Positions 11,155 to 24,009 are shown, counted from the first letter of the stretch. The stretch is 64,000 nucleotides of DNA from Phallus indusiatus (GCA_027605045.1 JAQFWX010000016.1:588551-652550), one strand, 5' to 3'. Numbers and translations: made by a program. Notes: generated by a model from the letters alone, not told the origin.

Positions 11155-11482
11155 ATGCAATTCAAACGCATTCTTAGCACTCTTACTATCGTCTCTTTGG
11201 CTGCCCTCCCCGTTTCCGTACAGGCTGGGCCCATTGCCTACGGCATTTGCCAAACTGGTGCGTCTCCCACGATCCTTTTTACCCATCGTTGCCCAATGTT
11301 TCTCAAAATCGGTTGATATAGGCTGCAATATTGTCGCGGTTGCTTGTTATGCAGCTGCTGGGTTCACGTTCGGCACAGTCCTCGCTCCAGCAGCACCACC
11401 TGCGATATTAGGTTGCAACGCAGCACTCGGTAGTTGTTCTGCAGCATGTGCTGCCACCGCTTTGATTGCTCCCATCCCTTGA
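11155..11482 (+). CDS. Small secreted Cys/Ala-rich protein (zygote-specific-protein-like), copy 1
   Basis: Exons 11155-11257 and 11322-11482 encode 87 residues. Residues 1 to about 22 form a signal peptide (basic start, Leu/Val/Ala core, ending VQA). The mature part has AYGICQTGCN, VACYAAAGFTFG, ILGCN and GSCSAACAA, giving six cysteines in a hydrophobic Ala-rich chain. This pattern is shared by small secreted proteins in fungi and some algae often labelled zygote-specific protein; I recall that link from memory and hold it moderately. The biochemical function is unknown. A nearly identical gene with the same exon sizes (103 and 161 bases) lies at 24010-24328 on the other strand. An in-frame ATG upstream was rejected because this start yields the signal peptide. 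Confidence 0.75.
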
Positions 11483-12517
11483 AGTTCCGAAGGAGGTTCT
11501 CCAAAGAGGCTTGATTGCTGTTATATTCCGTCCCGTTCATCTTGTCACCTTGTTTTCTCTTGTTTTCTTTGTAATGTTCGAGTTTTGTTGTAGATAGCGA
11601 GTCGCCGCTGTGTATACAGCGTCAACTACTTATCGTACAATAATATGATGTATTTCTTGTTGTTGATCTGGAGAGCGTGGTATGTTTCCATTTTCCAATT
11701 GAGTATAGGGAAAGAACCCGAAAGAACATAGATTTGACCGTAGCACAATATTGCAATCCGCATGCCTCTGAATCAGTATGTGCGGATCGAACCGCATACA
11801 TAATTATGCCATTCGTAAGTGACAAATTTGAGTTTACTGATGGTGCTTTCGAAAGTGATTTGACATAATCACAGTGATATCGTTTCTTCTCTTTCCGCTT
11901 TTCGCCAAGTTTGACCCTTGCATCTGGGAAGCGTATGTGCGCGCACTGTGTGTGATAACAGTTGATATTAATGCTCATCTGCTTCACCGCGGAACCATAT
12001 TATGAGACAATCAATTATTTTGCATACGCAGCTCAGGCTATAACTTGATCTCTTTGAATCTGTTTCTAAAACCTGGTCAAAGCTGAACATCGCCGAAGAC
12101 AATTTTTTCACAAGATTCGCGTTCAAGCATGAACTGAAGAAACGTGTTCCCATCATTTGTGACATTGTGTGTGTGTGTGTGTGTTGATCCGATAAGTCCC
12201 TGAGGGCCTAGCCCTATTATTGGTGACATTGTAGAGTGAGCAATTTATGTATTTATATTCAATCACAATTAAGAGAGACCATGTCGATAACACACCAAAT
12301 TTTGATTTGGTTTCACAACTTGGGCAAAAAAATACACGACGGGACTCGAGGACTTTATCAAGTGCGATACAATCACAATTCTTGAATTAATTTACGACCG
12401 TTTCAGCTTGGGTGTTATTTCTGGAAAAATGAAACGAGAATGACAAGAAGAACAGATGCTGAGATCGAAAAAAAAAACAAAAGCAATACAAACCCTAACA
12501 AACTTCCGCTCCGTTTT
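11483..12517. other. Intergenic with a short TG microsatellite
   Basis: No gene is recognised between the secreted peptide gene and the minus-strand BTB gene. A (TG)n run of about nine repeats lies near 12166-12184. The rest is unremarkable A/T-rich sequence, including the 3' ends of both neighbours. Confidence 0.45.
12166..12184. repeat. (TG)n microsatellite
   Basis: About nine TG dinucleotides in a row are seen directly, after CATTG. Confidence 0.7.
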
Positions 12518-13640
12518 CTATTCAAAGTCATCGTAAACGGTAGAGCCTCCGTAAGAAGGAGAGTTTTCTCCGTGTGCAGGAAAGCGAGCATTATGAAGTT
12601 CGCTCCACTCTGGCAATCCACATATCATAGGAAGTTTGTCCCAAGCTTCTTTGCTAGCTCTTTCGCTGTCCTTTTCCCAGGCCTCCAGGCAAACCGAGCA
12701 GGGTTGGCGCTGTACTAGTGGGCGAAAACTTGGGAGGAGGAAAATAGGTTTCCATAGCCACATGGGCCGTTCTAGCCGCGTCATGTGCTGAAGCCAATCG
12801 AATCTCGTTTCATTGCATTCACGATTCCGGCAATACGGATTACGTGCTCTAATCACCTTGAACACTTCCTCGCGGTATAAACGTTCCGAGAGGTCAAATG
12901 CGTTCGCGACTAATTCCTTTGTTTCATCAGACATGGGTAGGCTCCAAGATATCCTTGGAGCCTGAAAGGTTTTTGGTGACTTCAAGGATGATTGACTGTA
13001 GATCATCATATGTATGACCCACGGAAGGAAGCGATACAGACCACACCCCCGGAGTATCTGTACCAAATCTGGCGAACACCCCCTTCTAGTAGATTGTGTC
13101 TTTATGAATTGATCCCAAAAGTTCATGAAGAGCGGAAGTTTTTTCGTTATTTCGTCTGATTCCGTTGGTATCCGTTTTTTAAACCATATCAGGGCTTTTA
13201 CCCAGTGGCGAGGAGCCTCGTATTTGTGACTAAGACGAAGAACCGCAAGTGGCATGAATGGGAGGTCAACGTAATCTTCCTCATCAAGAATATGACTGAC
13301 CAAAAGGAACTGATTAGAGTCGATTCCATATCTTGGAGAGGTCACATACATACATACGGCCCATTAAAGCCTCTAAAAAGTAGGCGAGAAGATCTGGATC
13401 ATCGTGCAAGCGCACTAGTGGACAACCGTCGTACATCTCTCCATTTGGGGGAACATATCCAGATACTTCGAACATTCTGCGAAATACCTCGGATTCTCGA
13501 GAAAGCACCCCTTTGTATACTCGGAAAAGCGTGGTTTCGGCTAGTAGAACAATTGTGCCGTCTGGATAGTAGAGATTTTGATGTTTGGTGCATCCCACCA
13601 AATCAACAGCGTAATTATTATCAGGACCCCCACTTGCCAT
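12518..13640 (-). CDS. BTB/POZ domain protein, separate subfamily
   Basis: Exon 1 starts at 13640 (MASGGPDNNYAVDLVG) and carries the BTB core: YYPDGTIVLLAETTLFRVYKGVLSRES, EVFRRMF, then a Pro/Asp stretch and LLAYFLEALMGR. A short intron (about 13290-13345; donor GTATGT, acceptor either of two CAGs) leads to exon 2, ending at 12518. Exon 2 opens with HILDEEDYVD and AVLRLSHKYEAP and continues with an all-alpha-looking C-terminal region. It has CRNRECNETRFDW and CSVCLEAWEKD near the end, two Cys pairs that may bind zinc (inference). Total length is about 360 residues. The protein differs clearly from the tandem array at 1-6972 and belongs to the large agaric BTB family whose members begin ...YYPDGTIVLLAE. 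No signal peptide; function unknown. It is divergently placed to the candidate secreted ORF downstream. Confidence 0.8.
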
Positions 13641-14108
13641 GAAAAGATGGTTAAATTTGATAACGAAAGAAACTGATTGAAAGGGGACGATCTGGTCAAG
13701 CGTTGGTCAAGCGCGCGGACAAATGACAAAGGTTCGGGAAGTGGCACTGTGGCAGGAGCTGAGGCGATGAAAAGACTACTGTGAAGCAATCAGAAATGAT
13801 GCAGTTTATTGGGGGAATGGGTAGATACAAGCAAAACTCAGAAAGGAATATGATGTGTATTGAGCCTCGAGGACGACGGAGGAAAACCGAGTCCGAACAT
13901 GCGAGTCACACATGTGACGCCTCGCGGTATGTTCGGCATGCTATGCCGACGCGGACGCTGCTCTACTAGGGTTTCATTCTCACTGCATCCTCTGATTCTG
14001 CTTGGCCTGAATACACGTCCAACTATACCTTCTTCTCAAATGCGTTTGAATAGATATCAGGCCAAATAGTCTGGTAGGTTTGGTTTTCCTTCTCATCTTG
14101 TCTCTTAG

Positions 14109-14468
14109 ATGAACCCACCTTCAGCGGTTTTGTTTACTCTGGCCAGTAGTGTTACTGTACTATTCAAATGTCGAGCTGCAGTTATTTTTAATGGGAATAG
14201 GGAATCGCACTATATCACACAGCCTGACCAACTCGTGAAGAGACACCGCCGCGGTTTGATGAATAAGGTTTACGTGCACATGCAGCCGCTACATCCGTGG
14301 CCATCAGCACGCGTGTCAATGATGTCGATGCTGCCTGTCCGCCACCGCTGTCAATGTCGTAACACGGATTATTTTTATAAAGTTCAAGTATCTGCGCCTT
14401 CAGCCTTCCTTACCAGATGGAAAAACACAGCTTGTAAGCCGTCTCGTCAAACCTACGCTCATTCGTAG
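14109..14468 (+). CDS. Candidate small secreted protein, unrecognised
   Basis: A 119-codon frame begins with MNPPSAVLFTLASSVTVLF, a plausible signal peptide, followed by a short basic stretch (LVKRHRRG). No family is recognised. The frame is not conserved with anything else in the window, and the second half may be cut by an intron (an AG with different downstream frames lies near 14283-14288). It may equally be chance. It is reported because of the signal-like N-terminus next to other secreted-protein genes. Confidence 0.2.
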   Translation: MNPPSAVLFTLASSVTVLFKCRAAVIFNGNRESHYITQPDQLVKRHRRGLMNKVYVHMQPLHPWPSARVSMMSMLPVRHRCQCRNTDYFYKVQVSAPSAFLTRWKNTACKPSRQTYAHS

Positions 14469-16462
14469 CCAATAGAATGAAATGTTTCAGATCATTGTAG
14501 TTTATATATCAAATTGTGATGCTTTAAGTTGTCGCCCTCATGGGAGCACCCGTATCCCGGCGACTATATCTATGATTTTATTATTTTTACGCAGCTGATC
14601 ACCTCGCTAATGGATATGGTTCTTTTAATTAGGATCTGTTTGTTACACGGTGAATTCTTTTGGTAAACCATGACCCAAATTAATCTCATATTCGTCCTAT
14701 TGTCCTGAATGTCCTTTATTTCTAGATCAACACTCCAAAATTTGTGGTTAATAATCGAGCTTTCCGGATGATGGAGTAACCGTTGGAGCCGTTATACCCC
14801 TAACAATACTGGTGCCAAGTGCTAGGTCATCCAGAAATAGCATTGGGTCTAGGTTTTAAGACCTCCAGGACCGATAGCCACGTGAATATCAGCGTATTGA
14901 GACCGGTATGTATAATTTGAGTCATCAGCCAGGTTTTGCCAGTTCCTGACAACAATTCCGACCAAATAAATTTTCGATGGAAAAATTTTCGGACCATTTA
15001 GGTCGCCAGTGATCCGAACAAACTATCTCCGGATACAGTGCACCGACTCAGAAGTGTAGAGTGACTGTTTTGATGCACCAATTGATGCCAAATGATTAGA
15101 GGTGTTCGTTTCGCGAAACAATAAGAAGAGTCTCATAATTACTCTGGTCGGCCTCTAGATCGAGTATCACAATTATGCAAAAAGCAAGTCCGGTATTTAT
15201 TCTTATACTCTTTGCACCTTTCGAAGAGCCTCCTCTCAAATGAGGAATAATATTTCAGGCAAACATGCAGTACTCTGTGATTTGTACCTCATCTGAGTAC
15301 AAATGTCCCAAATGGTCTCAAGGCACAAGTGGCAGTGCCTTTGACAGCATTGTGTTCCATTCGGGTAGTTGGGTGTTTACATTTTGGTCTCAGTTCACGA
15401 TCCATCTGAACCAAATTTGTATACAGCTTTGCCGGATAAATCCAACAGACAGCGGTTAATCCAATTTTCCACATCATACTTTGCAATCTGCTGAGATAAA
15501 TTTCTAGATCATCTCATCGTACAAAAAGCGAGGACCGGACGTATGTTTGGACGAACAAACAAAATCTGCTTTGGCTTTTGTTGATCATGCTTTTTTTTGG
15601 ACGTTCATGCAACAATCGGCGGTAATGTGGTCGTCGTCGAAAAATAACAAACAAGACGGGTATCTCGGAATACGAACGACCGCCAGGTTCAACAAGAACA
15701 ATTGTTTGTGGTAGTGCCAGTTATCACGGTATCCGAGCACGTACTATACGTTGTCGATCCACCAGTGCCTTAGTCTTCCGCCGGTCCGGTCTGTGAAAGG
15801 CTGATTCGCTCGTGAAAGTGAAATCTGATGTCATTTCTCATCTGTCATCCCACTTAAGCGAAGCACGACGGTAGCAACCGGTTCAACAGGAACTACATGC
15901 ATACTCTATCAATTTCATATATATGGTAAGCGGATCATAATATGTTCCTGACTACTGGTACTAGACCTACGACTCCCCATAAGTCTTTTATTCCCTAGAT
16001 TATCAGATTACACGGGACCTGAAATTAAAGTTCGCAAATGTTTGCTTCATTTGGTCATTATATACATGCTCGATGAAAACTGAGCTGCTGTGATGAAAGG
16101 ACATGCCTTTGACCACCTCCCGAGCCCTGAGCTGCAGACTTATGTACATAACCCTCAGTATGGTCAAGGAAAGCTATCTTGAACACCGGGCTCGGACTAA
16201 AGCTTGCGCGCTGTTGTCGGGTAAAAGACATTCAACCATGATCACGGACATAATCTTAGCGTCGCACGCTTTTGTCCGTCCGTTTAGGCAAACAACGAGC
16301 AAGAACGTGATGCATCATTTCGGAATAGCCGCAATTTGACTGGTCATACTCCTGCGCTTTGACCTCCGTTCCCTCCGGTGAGTTTTTTTTCCCTCTGAAA
16401 GTGCTGTTTTTTTTTTCTCGCAAACATTCATCATTATAGGTCTCATGGTTTCAAGGTCGGGT

Positions 16463-16471
16463 GTATAAATA
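16463..16471 (+). promoter_or_regulatory. TATA box of carboxylesterase 1
   Basis: GTATAAATA lies about 50 bases before the ATG at 16517, the usual spacing for a short-leader fungal gene. Confidence 0.5.
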
Positions 16472-16516
16472 CTCTGAGAAATACTCTTATGCTTACGGTA
16501 CCAGCTCCACACCACA

Positions 16517-18994
16517 ATGGTTCTCAAATTGTTCCGCTTCCTCGTTGTACTATATGCCAATTTGGTACACAGTACGCCACTGGTGCCTCGAACTGCACCA
16601 TCTGTAACTCTGAGTTACGGAACCTTCCAAGGAATGACAACTGATGGCGTAGATTATTTCCTTGGAATGCCATTTGCTCAAGCAACGTATGTGTCTTTAT
16701 ATTATACAGAATTTCATTTCATTTCTTGTCTTATGTATATGCCACTTTCGTTACTAGTCGGTTTGGCTTACCGGAGGCACCTTCAACGTTGACAGGTGTT
16801 CAATCGGCTACTGCTTATGGAGCGGCTTGTCCTCAGCAGCCATTTGAATTAGGCTTACCTTCTTCAACAAAGAGGAAACGACAATCACTAGAGGAGTCAG
16901 AAGACTGCTTGTTCGTGAATGTGTTAAGACCTGCGGGTACGGCGGCGGATGCAAATTTACCGGTTCTTTTTGTAAATTGAGCAGACGTTTAAAAATCTGG
17001 TGATAACACTAATACTTATCTTTAATAGTGGATATTCGGTGGTGGCTTTGAGGCGGGCGATACCTCCGAGTATGATGGAACATACTTGGTTACACGATCT
17101 GTTCAGCTAAACGAACCCATTATCTATGTATCCGCGAACTATCGTCTGAATGGTATGTATATCTTACAAACTAATGGAATTCCAACTGAAAGCATATTAG
17201 CTTTCGGATTCCTCGCCTCAAGCGAAGTTCAAGCAGCCGGAGTCGGGAACCTTGGCCTTAGAGATCGCAAGTCTCATTTGCAATGAATCTTGAAAAGTGA
17301 AACTCAATCTTAGCTTTAGAAAGATTTGCATTAGAATGGGCGCAAAACAACGTCGCACTTTTCGGAGGTAATCCTGACTCAGTTACGATGTTAGTTGTTC
17401 TCGACCGCATATACTCTCTTCCCCACCAGTCTAAACGTCTTATATTTTTAGTTATGGTCAATCCGCGGGTGCTGTTAGCATTGGTCTTCAAATGGTAATA
17501 AACAATGGCAATCCGGCAGGACTATTTCAAGGCGCCATTATGGTATGTTGTGTATCTAATCGGAAGTTTCTTCAATAATTCGTAATCATTCATCGACAAC
17601 TAGGAATCTGGTTCACCTGTCCCGTTGACAAGTTTGGAAAGCGGCCAAGTGTGGTATGATCAAATTGTTTCTGCAACTGGCTGTAGTAGTGCCGAAGACA
17701 CCTTGGCTTGTCTAACAACCGTTCCGTACGATACATTGTATAATGCGGTGCAAAATACGCCGAGCGTCGAATCATATTTGAGTTTAAACGTAGGTTTCAA
17801 GTTAAACAATTTTGGCTAAATTATCTTTTGTTTGACAATTATTTCCGGCAGTTGGTTTGGAAACCACGAATTGATGGAACTTTCATTACGGAAGATCCGA
17901 TAACGTCAGTCCAGAATGGAGACTACGCCAAGGTAAAAAATGCTTAATTGGTTCGTACCGGCCTTCTTATATATTATCTCAAGATTCCTTTTATTTCTGG
18001 AGATGTCGATGATGAGGGAACGTGAGTTTGTGTCCATGTGTATCGTTTGCATTTCGCTAATACAATCAAAAAGATTTTTTTCAATTACCAACCAGAATGT
18101 CACGTAAGTAGCTCCTGCGTTCCTTGTAACAAAATTTAATCACTTTTAGCAGGACCGACAGTGAAGCTGTGGCGTATTTGCACGTCAGTTTACCTTTTGG
18201 TACCACCACTTACTGCATCGCTCACCTATGGCATAACAGAGTAATTATCTCCCCACGGCGACCGACGAGCAGTTCGCCCCCTTGGTGACACTTTATCCGA
18301 GCGACCCTACACAAGTAAGCATAACAAGACTGTATTCTGGTATTTTGACTGATCTATGTTCAGGGAAGTCCATTCAATACAGGGACTGCGTGTCAATTAA
18401 CGTGAGTTATTAAATCTTTTTAGAAACGCAATAGATTTCTAAAGAAATAATTAGGCCAGAATATAAACGTTTGGCTGCTTTCCAAGGCGATTATTTGCTA
18501 CAGGCACCGAGGTGAGATACACTTAACGTTTGTCTAGAGCTCTCGGATGATAAAGTGTCGGAAATAGACGTAGCTTCATGCAAACGGCTGCTACTACACA
18601 AAACATATGGGGATACCGTACGTTTTGCTTTTTAATGAATGAGAAAGATACTCATACATGCTTCATCCCTGTGACAGTATATCAACGTGGCAAGAATAGT
18701 TCTTGCCTAGGATCCGCACACGGTAACGAACTTCCAGAATTCTATGGCGCTGCGGGAGGCGACAACGAAGGAACAGATGCCATCATTAATTTCGTCAATC
18801 ACTTCAATCCTAATACTATTCCTGCTAATTCTGAAATTTCCTCTCTGATATCCTGGCCGCAGTATGGTTCGGATTTGAGTGCACCGCCTCTACTCACTTT
18901 TACCGACCCTGACGGGCTCGTCATTACTGCTGACACATATCGTGCCGAAGGAATACAAACATTCATTAGCCTTTTCTCTTTTTACGATGTATAG
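16517..18994 (+). CDS. Secreted type-B carboxylesterase/lipase, copy 1
   Basis: About 16 exons encode roughly 550 residues of the alpha/beta-hydrolase carboxylesterase family that includes Candida rugosa-type lipases and cholinesterases. Clear exons are 16517-16686, 16758-16971, 17029-17152, 17201-17266, 17314-17389, 17452-17542, 17604-17789, 17852-17932, 17984-18021, 18074-18103, 18153-18183 and 18240-18313; several small ones follow, and the last ends at 18994. A signal peptide covers about residues 1-20. Landmarks in order are SVTLSYGTFQG, YFLGMPFAQ, SEDCLFVNV, the oxyanion strand WIFGGGFE, NLGLRD, the nucleophile elbow GQSAGAV, GDVDDEGT (acidic member) and SAHGNELPEFYG (His). The triad Ser-Glu-His is complete, but the residue before Ser is Gln instead of the usual Glu (GESAG). 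Probable role: extracellular hydrolysis of lipid or sterol esters. The intron after 17266 uses a GC donor (GCAAGT). Confidence 0.85.
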
Positions 18995-20344
18995 GGTCCA
19001 TAATTTCGTCTTTTTAAGTTATAGGTAATTCACGGTCTTGTTCATTCTTTATTTAAAATACTGGTCTTATATTTCTCTTCTAATCTTATTCTCTATTAAT
19101 ATTTATTGGGTACACTACTAAATTCTTCAATATATTACTCTAATAAAGTTCGAATACGGAAACTATATGATTAACGTTCTGAAAGCTGACACGCGTTGAA
19201 CGCCCTGGCAGACATACAATATTCGAGTTAATTGTAGATCCCGATCGATATAACTTGTGGTTGTAGGGCACGCATATCCATATATGCCACGTTTTTTTTG
19301 AAAACCTTGGGTACATTGTTCTGACATGCTGCTCTCAGCCCCAATACAATCATTTCAAACCCGGAGGAGACGCAATGCATTGCATCAAAGCTTAGTTTCG
19401 TAAATTTCGTAAATGTCGACTTGACCCATCCATCCTTTTCTAGGTTTGACCCGCCTGTTAAGGCAAGTTTCACATAAACTCAATGGAAGAACCGATGAGC
19501 CCATCTAAAGCAATATCAAATGTAGCCGGTGACAGATTTGAATTCAGACATCCAGATACAGTACCTAAGACTTGTTTAGCACGATATGGTTAATGCTTTA
19601 TCCGGTCTATGACATATTCAATTGTGCATATAAGTGTGATATTTGGCATGACAAACTATTTATAGAGTCATTGAGTTTTGCATCCTTTTCGGTAGGCGAA
19701 AATTCGCAATCATACTGCCTGTCAATGCTATTTTAAAAGCTGTGAACCGTGGTCCAAAAATGTCGTCGTTGAAGCATGCGCTCTATCCGATTTATTAGCG
19801 GGATGCTTTTTACCATTTAAATCGCCAGCCTTTAGGTCCCCTCGCTTATGTCAGTTTCCAGAACGTGCACACCTCGATGTTCATATTTATTGTACTCATT
19901 GAGGGCGATGACTGATGTTGACTGAGATTAGATTTTTACCAAGGTACAACGAATCGTAATTAAAAATGAGGGAGAAAGTTATGCATGCTTATAAATATCA
20001 TTAATTAGATTTAGTGTACTGACTAGTCGACCAATCTGAAGGCGGAGAGATATTCCTAGTGAAACCCAATGTGAAGATGCAATCTTGCAATTCAATTTTC
20101 AGGAACCTTCGTTTCCATGTCTTAAATACGTCCGTGACAAGTAGTGAAATGAGATTTCATGACGTTCGTTCCCAAATAATTTACCGCGGAATCGGAAGTA
20201 ATTGCGCATATGTTATACATTGACAGGCAAACCTTTTTTCATCCAACTGAATTAGATGCGCATCTTCAAAGAAATGACTATATAATAACCACATAAGTCA
20301 GAAGACAAAACAGAGACCTCTCAGTTACAATCCTTACACGTAGG
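18995..20344. other. Intergenic between tandem esterases
   Basis: The 1.35 kb hold no recognisable gene or repeat. A TATA-like ACTATATAATAACC lies near 20277-20290, about 60 bases before the second esterase. Confidence 0.5.
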
Positions 20345-22861
20345 ATGTACTCTCTCGCCACTATTTTTCTCTTTCAACGTTTTCTTCCCATTGTTTTCGG
20401 TCTGGCTTCGAAGAGAGCGCCGCCGCCCACTGTCTCTTTAAGTTATGCAACCTTCGAAGGTGAAGGCTCTTCCGGTGTCGACTCCTTCTTGGGAATGCCG
20501 TTTGCTCAAGCGACGTGAGTTTGAATCAAGTTGCAGAAGCTTGGATAATAGGCGGGTCGATCAACATTTGCTTACAACGCGTTGCAGACGGTTCGGTTTA
20601 CCACAACCACCTCCCACGTTCGCGACACCTCAATCTGCCACTGCCTATGGACCAGCGTGCCCTCAACAGCCATTTCAGTTAAACACAATTCCCATTGATA
20701 TGACCCCTAGGAAACGCCAGACTTTACAAGAATCAGAAGACTGTCTTTTCGTAAACGTGGTGAGACCAGCAGGTACGAAAGCAAATGCCGGATTGCCTGT
20801 ATTATTTGTACGTCAAATTTCTTCTTTGTTTAAATCACATGCACGTTAATACCCTACCAAAAGTGGATCTTTGGGGGTGGGTGGGAAGTGGGTGATACCT
20901 CAAACAACAATGGCACCACGCTGGTTTCACGGTCAATCACACTGGGTGAACCGGTGATCTATGTATCCGCTAATTATCGATTGAACGGCAAGTTATATGC
21001 TTCCGGGTTTTCATTTGAAACAAAATCGCTTAATAGCTCCGTAGCATTCGGTTTCCTTGCGTCTAGCGAAGTGAATGCCGCAGGTCTGGGAAATTTAGGA
21101 CTTCGAGACCGTAAGCGCTGTCCGCGTGTTTTGTCCCCGAACAGGCCTGAACAGATCTCATTAGAGCGGTATGCTATGCAATGGGTGCAAAACAATATTG
21201 CGATCTTCGGAGGAGATCCCACAAAGGTGACAATGTGCGTGGCACGGGTTTCGCGTTTTTTCGACTTCTTTTGGTTCGAATTCCTGAACATGCGGTTCGT
21301 GACATGTTTGACAGATATGGCCAATCAGCTGGGGGTGTCAGCGTTGGGTTGCACCTTGTTATCAATAATGGAAATCCCGCGGGTCTATTTCGGGCAGCGA
21401 TTATGGTAAGCGAATTTGATCTTCGAGGATAAGATAAATCTTGCCAATTTAGTCCGATAGGAATCTGGTGGTCCGATTCCACTAACAAGTTTAGATAGCG
21501 GACAAGAGTACTACGACCAACTCGTGCAGACTACTGGATGCAGCACAGCAAATGATACGCTGGCTTGTCTGACAAATATACCATACACGACATTGTATAA
21601 CGCGGTGCAGCTAACGCCTAGCGTAGCGTCGTACCTGAGCCTTAACGTGAGTATAACGGTTGGATGCAAGCTCATGTCGCTGAAATGAGGCCTGGGGGGG
21701 GGCTTATAGATAGCGTGGCGACCTCGAATTGATGGGATGCTTATCACCCAAGATCCTATGATATCGATTTCAGAAGGAAGTTACGCCAGAGTGAGAGCCT
21801 GTTCATTCACATACCTAGACTCTAACTCAAATGTTCTATGAAGGTCCCTTTTATTTCCGGGAACGTGGATGATGAGGGAACGTAAGTCTAGGGAGGATCA
21901 TTTTCTGATTGTGGCGATATACTGACAGTTCTCAAGATATTTTTCTCTGACCAATCAAAATGTAACGTAAGTCTCCGTTCTTCACATATGATTCCATAGA
22001 ATATTCTTCATCAAACTTCTATAGTACGGACATTGAAGCAATGGGTTATATCCATGTTAGTACACTCACTTGATACTAGTCCGCTCGCCGTCAAACTGTG
22101 ACCCACTTCCACAGACAAACTACCTTACCACGTCAGAAAGCATTCTATTGGAGCCATTAGCAGACCTATATCCCAGCACTCCGTCCGAGGTACGCTTCTT
22201 GCGGGTTGCGATATTCCGATTAATCATATGTGGCGATAGGGAAGTCCCTTCGATACGGGAGATGAGTGTCAGTTGACGTAAGTTTTTCCATTTCCTGCTG
22301 CTAGGCTGGTGTTAAGCCAAAATCCAGACCCCAGTATAAACGCCTTGCAGCTTTCCAAGGAGATTATCTTCTTCACGGGCCAAGGTAAATATCATGGATG
22401 CCACATCCAGGTGAAATGTCTTTTCATCATTGCCTTTCCGTAGGAGATACTTCATGGGACTGTCTTCGTTAACGCAAAATACTTGGGGTTATTGTAAGCA
22501 ATTCTATTTGAAAAATCCTCAGCGTCACGCACAAATTTCCTCCTTAGTGTACCAGCGGGGCAAGAACTCATCATGTCTAGGCTCAGCGCATGGTACTGAC
22601 GTCCCAGAATTTTATGGAGTTACGGGTTTCTACCAAGGAACGGATGCCATCATCAACTTTGTCAACAATCTGGACCCAAACACCGTCAAAAATAACTCTG
22701 CAATCTCATCCTTGATTTCATGGCCAAAATATGGATCAAATCCAGTACAACCACCAATGCTAACATTCATGGATCCTGATGCATTGCTTATTACAGATGA
22801 CACATATCGAAGTGAAGGAATAGATTACCTGACGACTCTATTCCCTCATTACAGCGTGTAG
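20345..22861 (+). CDS. Secreted type-B carboxylesterase/lipase, copy 2
   Basis: A tandem paralogue of the gene at 16517, with nearly the same intron positions. It starts MYSLATIFLFQRF, a signal peptide, and continues YATFEG, FLGMPFAQ, SEDCLFVNV, WIFGGGWE, NLGLRD, the nucleophile elbow GQSAGGV, NVDDEGT and SAHGTDVPEFYG, so Ser, Glu and His are all present. Early exons are 20345-20514, 20588-20807, 20864-20987 and one from 21045; the last ends at 22861. The third intron has a GC donor (GCAAGT at 20988). The next expected intron is odd: canonical splicing from the GTAAGC at about 21112 to the CAG at about 21156 would break the frame, while the unspliced sequence stays open. That stretch may therefore be coding, or this copy may carry a small lesion. 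The likely role is secreted ester hydrolysis with a substrate preference different from copy 1. Confidence 0.8.
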
Positions 22862-24009
22862 TCTAGGTGACTGGACACTCCCTGTGTATGAATAGTTTTG
22901 GTTTTTTATCGGATTTCGGGCGACGGGGACATGTAGGATAAGAGATGATAGTGGGTTTGAGTATTACGAGTATAATTTGTTTCTATTTATGGTTCCGGGA
23001 GGAGATTCTGCAGTCTCTGGTACAACTAATTGATTGGCGTCAATGCACGAAAAAAAGAATAAACACCTTTTTTCTAATTCATCCATGAAGCCAAATGTCA
23101 CGATCAAAAATTCCGTCCTAAAAAGTCGCAGGAAACTCCAAAGAGCTGAGAATAACCCACTACCTACATAATCGGGGTCGGAAAGTACTTATTACGTTAA
23201 TATTGATTTTGAAATCACCTATTCTCTTTTTTTTCAGCAATTTTGACTTTCAATTGATTTCAGAAAGATAATTACTTTTGAACAAAGTTTTGTATTTACC
23301 TTTTACGTGTACCAACGTTCAGGGAACAGCATAGTCAAACCATTTCTCACCAATTGTCGACCACCCTTACTTCGGCGAAATTAAAAACCCATAACTTTGA
23401 GTACGCGATATATCATAAACTAGGCGCACTGTCGTAATCGCTGATTTTGACGATGAGGGGTTGTTGAATATGTCAGTTGTGATGTGACATGGGTGGCAAT
23501 GGTCAAATGTTTACGTGTTCAAACGTTCACGCGTTCACGCTCCGCTCCCTTTTGCCTGTGTTCAACGCAACTTTAACTTTAGTGTCATCCAACGCTATCG
23601 ACTACTCATGTATGGCTTATGTGTAAATTTTCGGATGCTTACTTTCATTTCATTGATTAGTATTCATATGGTATGTAGTTCCGGATTTTTTTTTTCAACC
23701 TCATGTTTTCATAGTCCTTCGGGGATGTGGCGCTGGCTGCACTTTTCGTGGTAATATTGGACCTGGAATCACTCTGGCTTAATTATTTGCAAACATGTCA
23801 CTATACCATATCTTTTCTCGCCTTCAATATCGTACTACCGCTCATATCAAGTGCGGCATTTCTGTTTTTTTTTTAACAATGACGAGGATATTTCTTCAGA
23901 CGACGAGGGTACGAAGCTTAATAACCACAGAAGTCATATGGTACATGGTACATGATAACATCAATGCAACATTTAACAAAGCTGAGCTCTTCCCAGTCCA
24001 CATAACCTC
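22862..24009. other. Intergenic
   Basis: No gene is supported. The plus-strand frames here (for example 23515-23754 and 23795-24145) lack family features, and the second is partly the shadow of the minus-strand peptide gene. Confidence 0.5.

Larger units (their letters stand above)
13641..16516. other. Long intergenic region
   Basis: Nearly 2.9 kb hold no gene I recognise. The one candidate is listed separately at 14109-14468. Frames near 16090-16330 look partly protein-like (KGHAFDHLPSPELQTYV) but are broken by stops and have no family match I can name. A TATA box for the first esterase lies at its right end. Confidence 0.4.
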
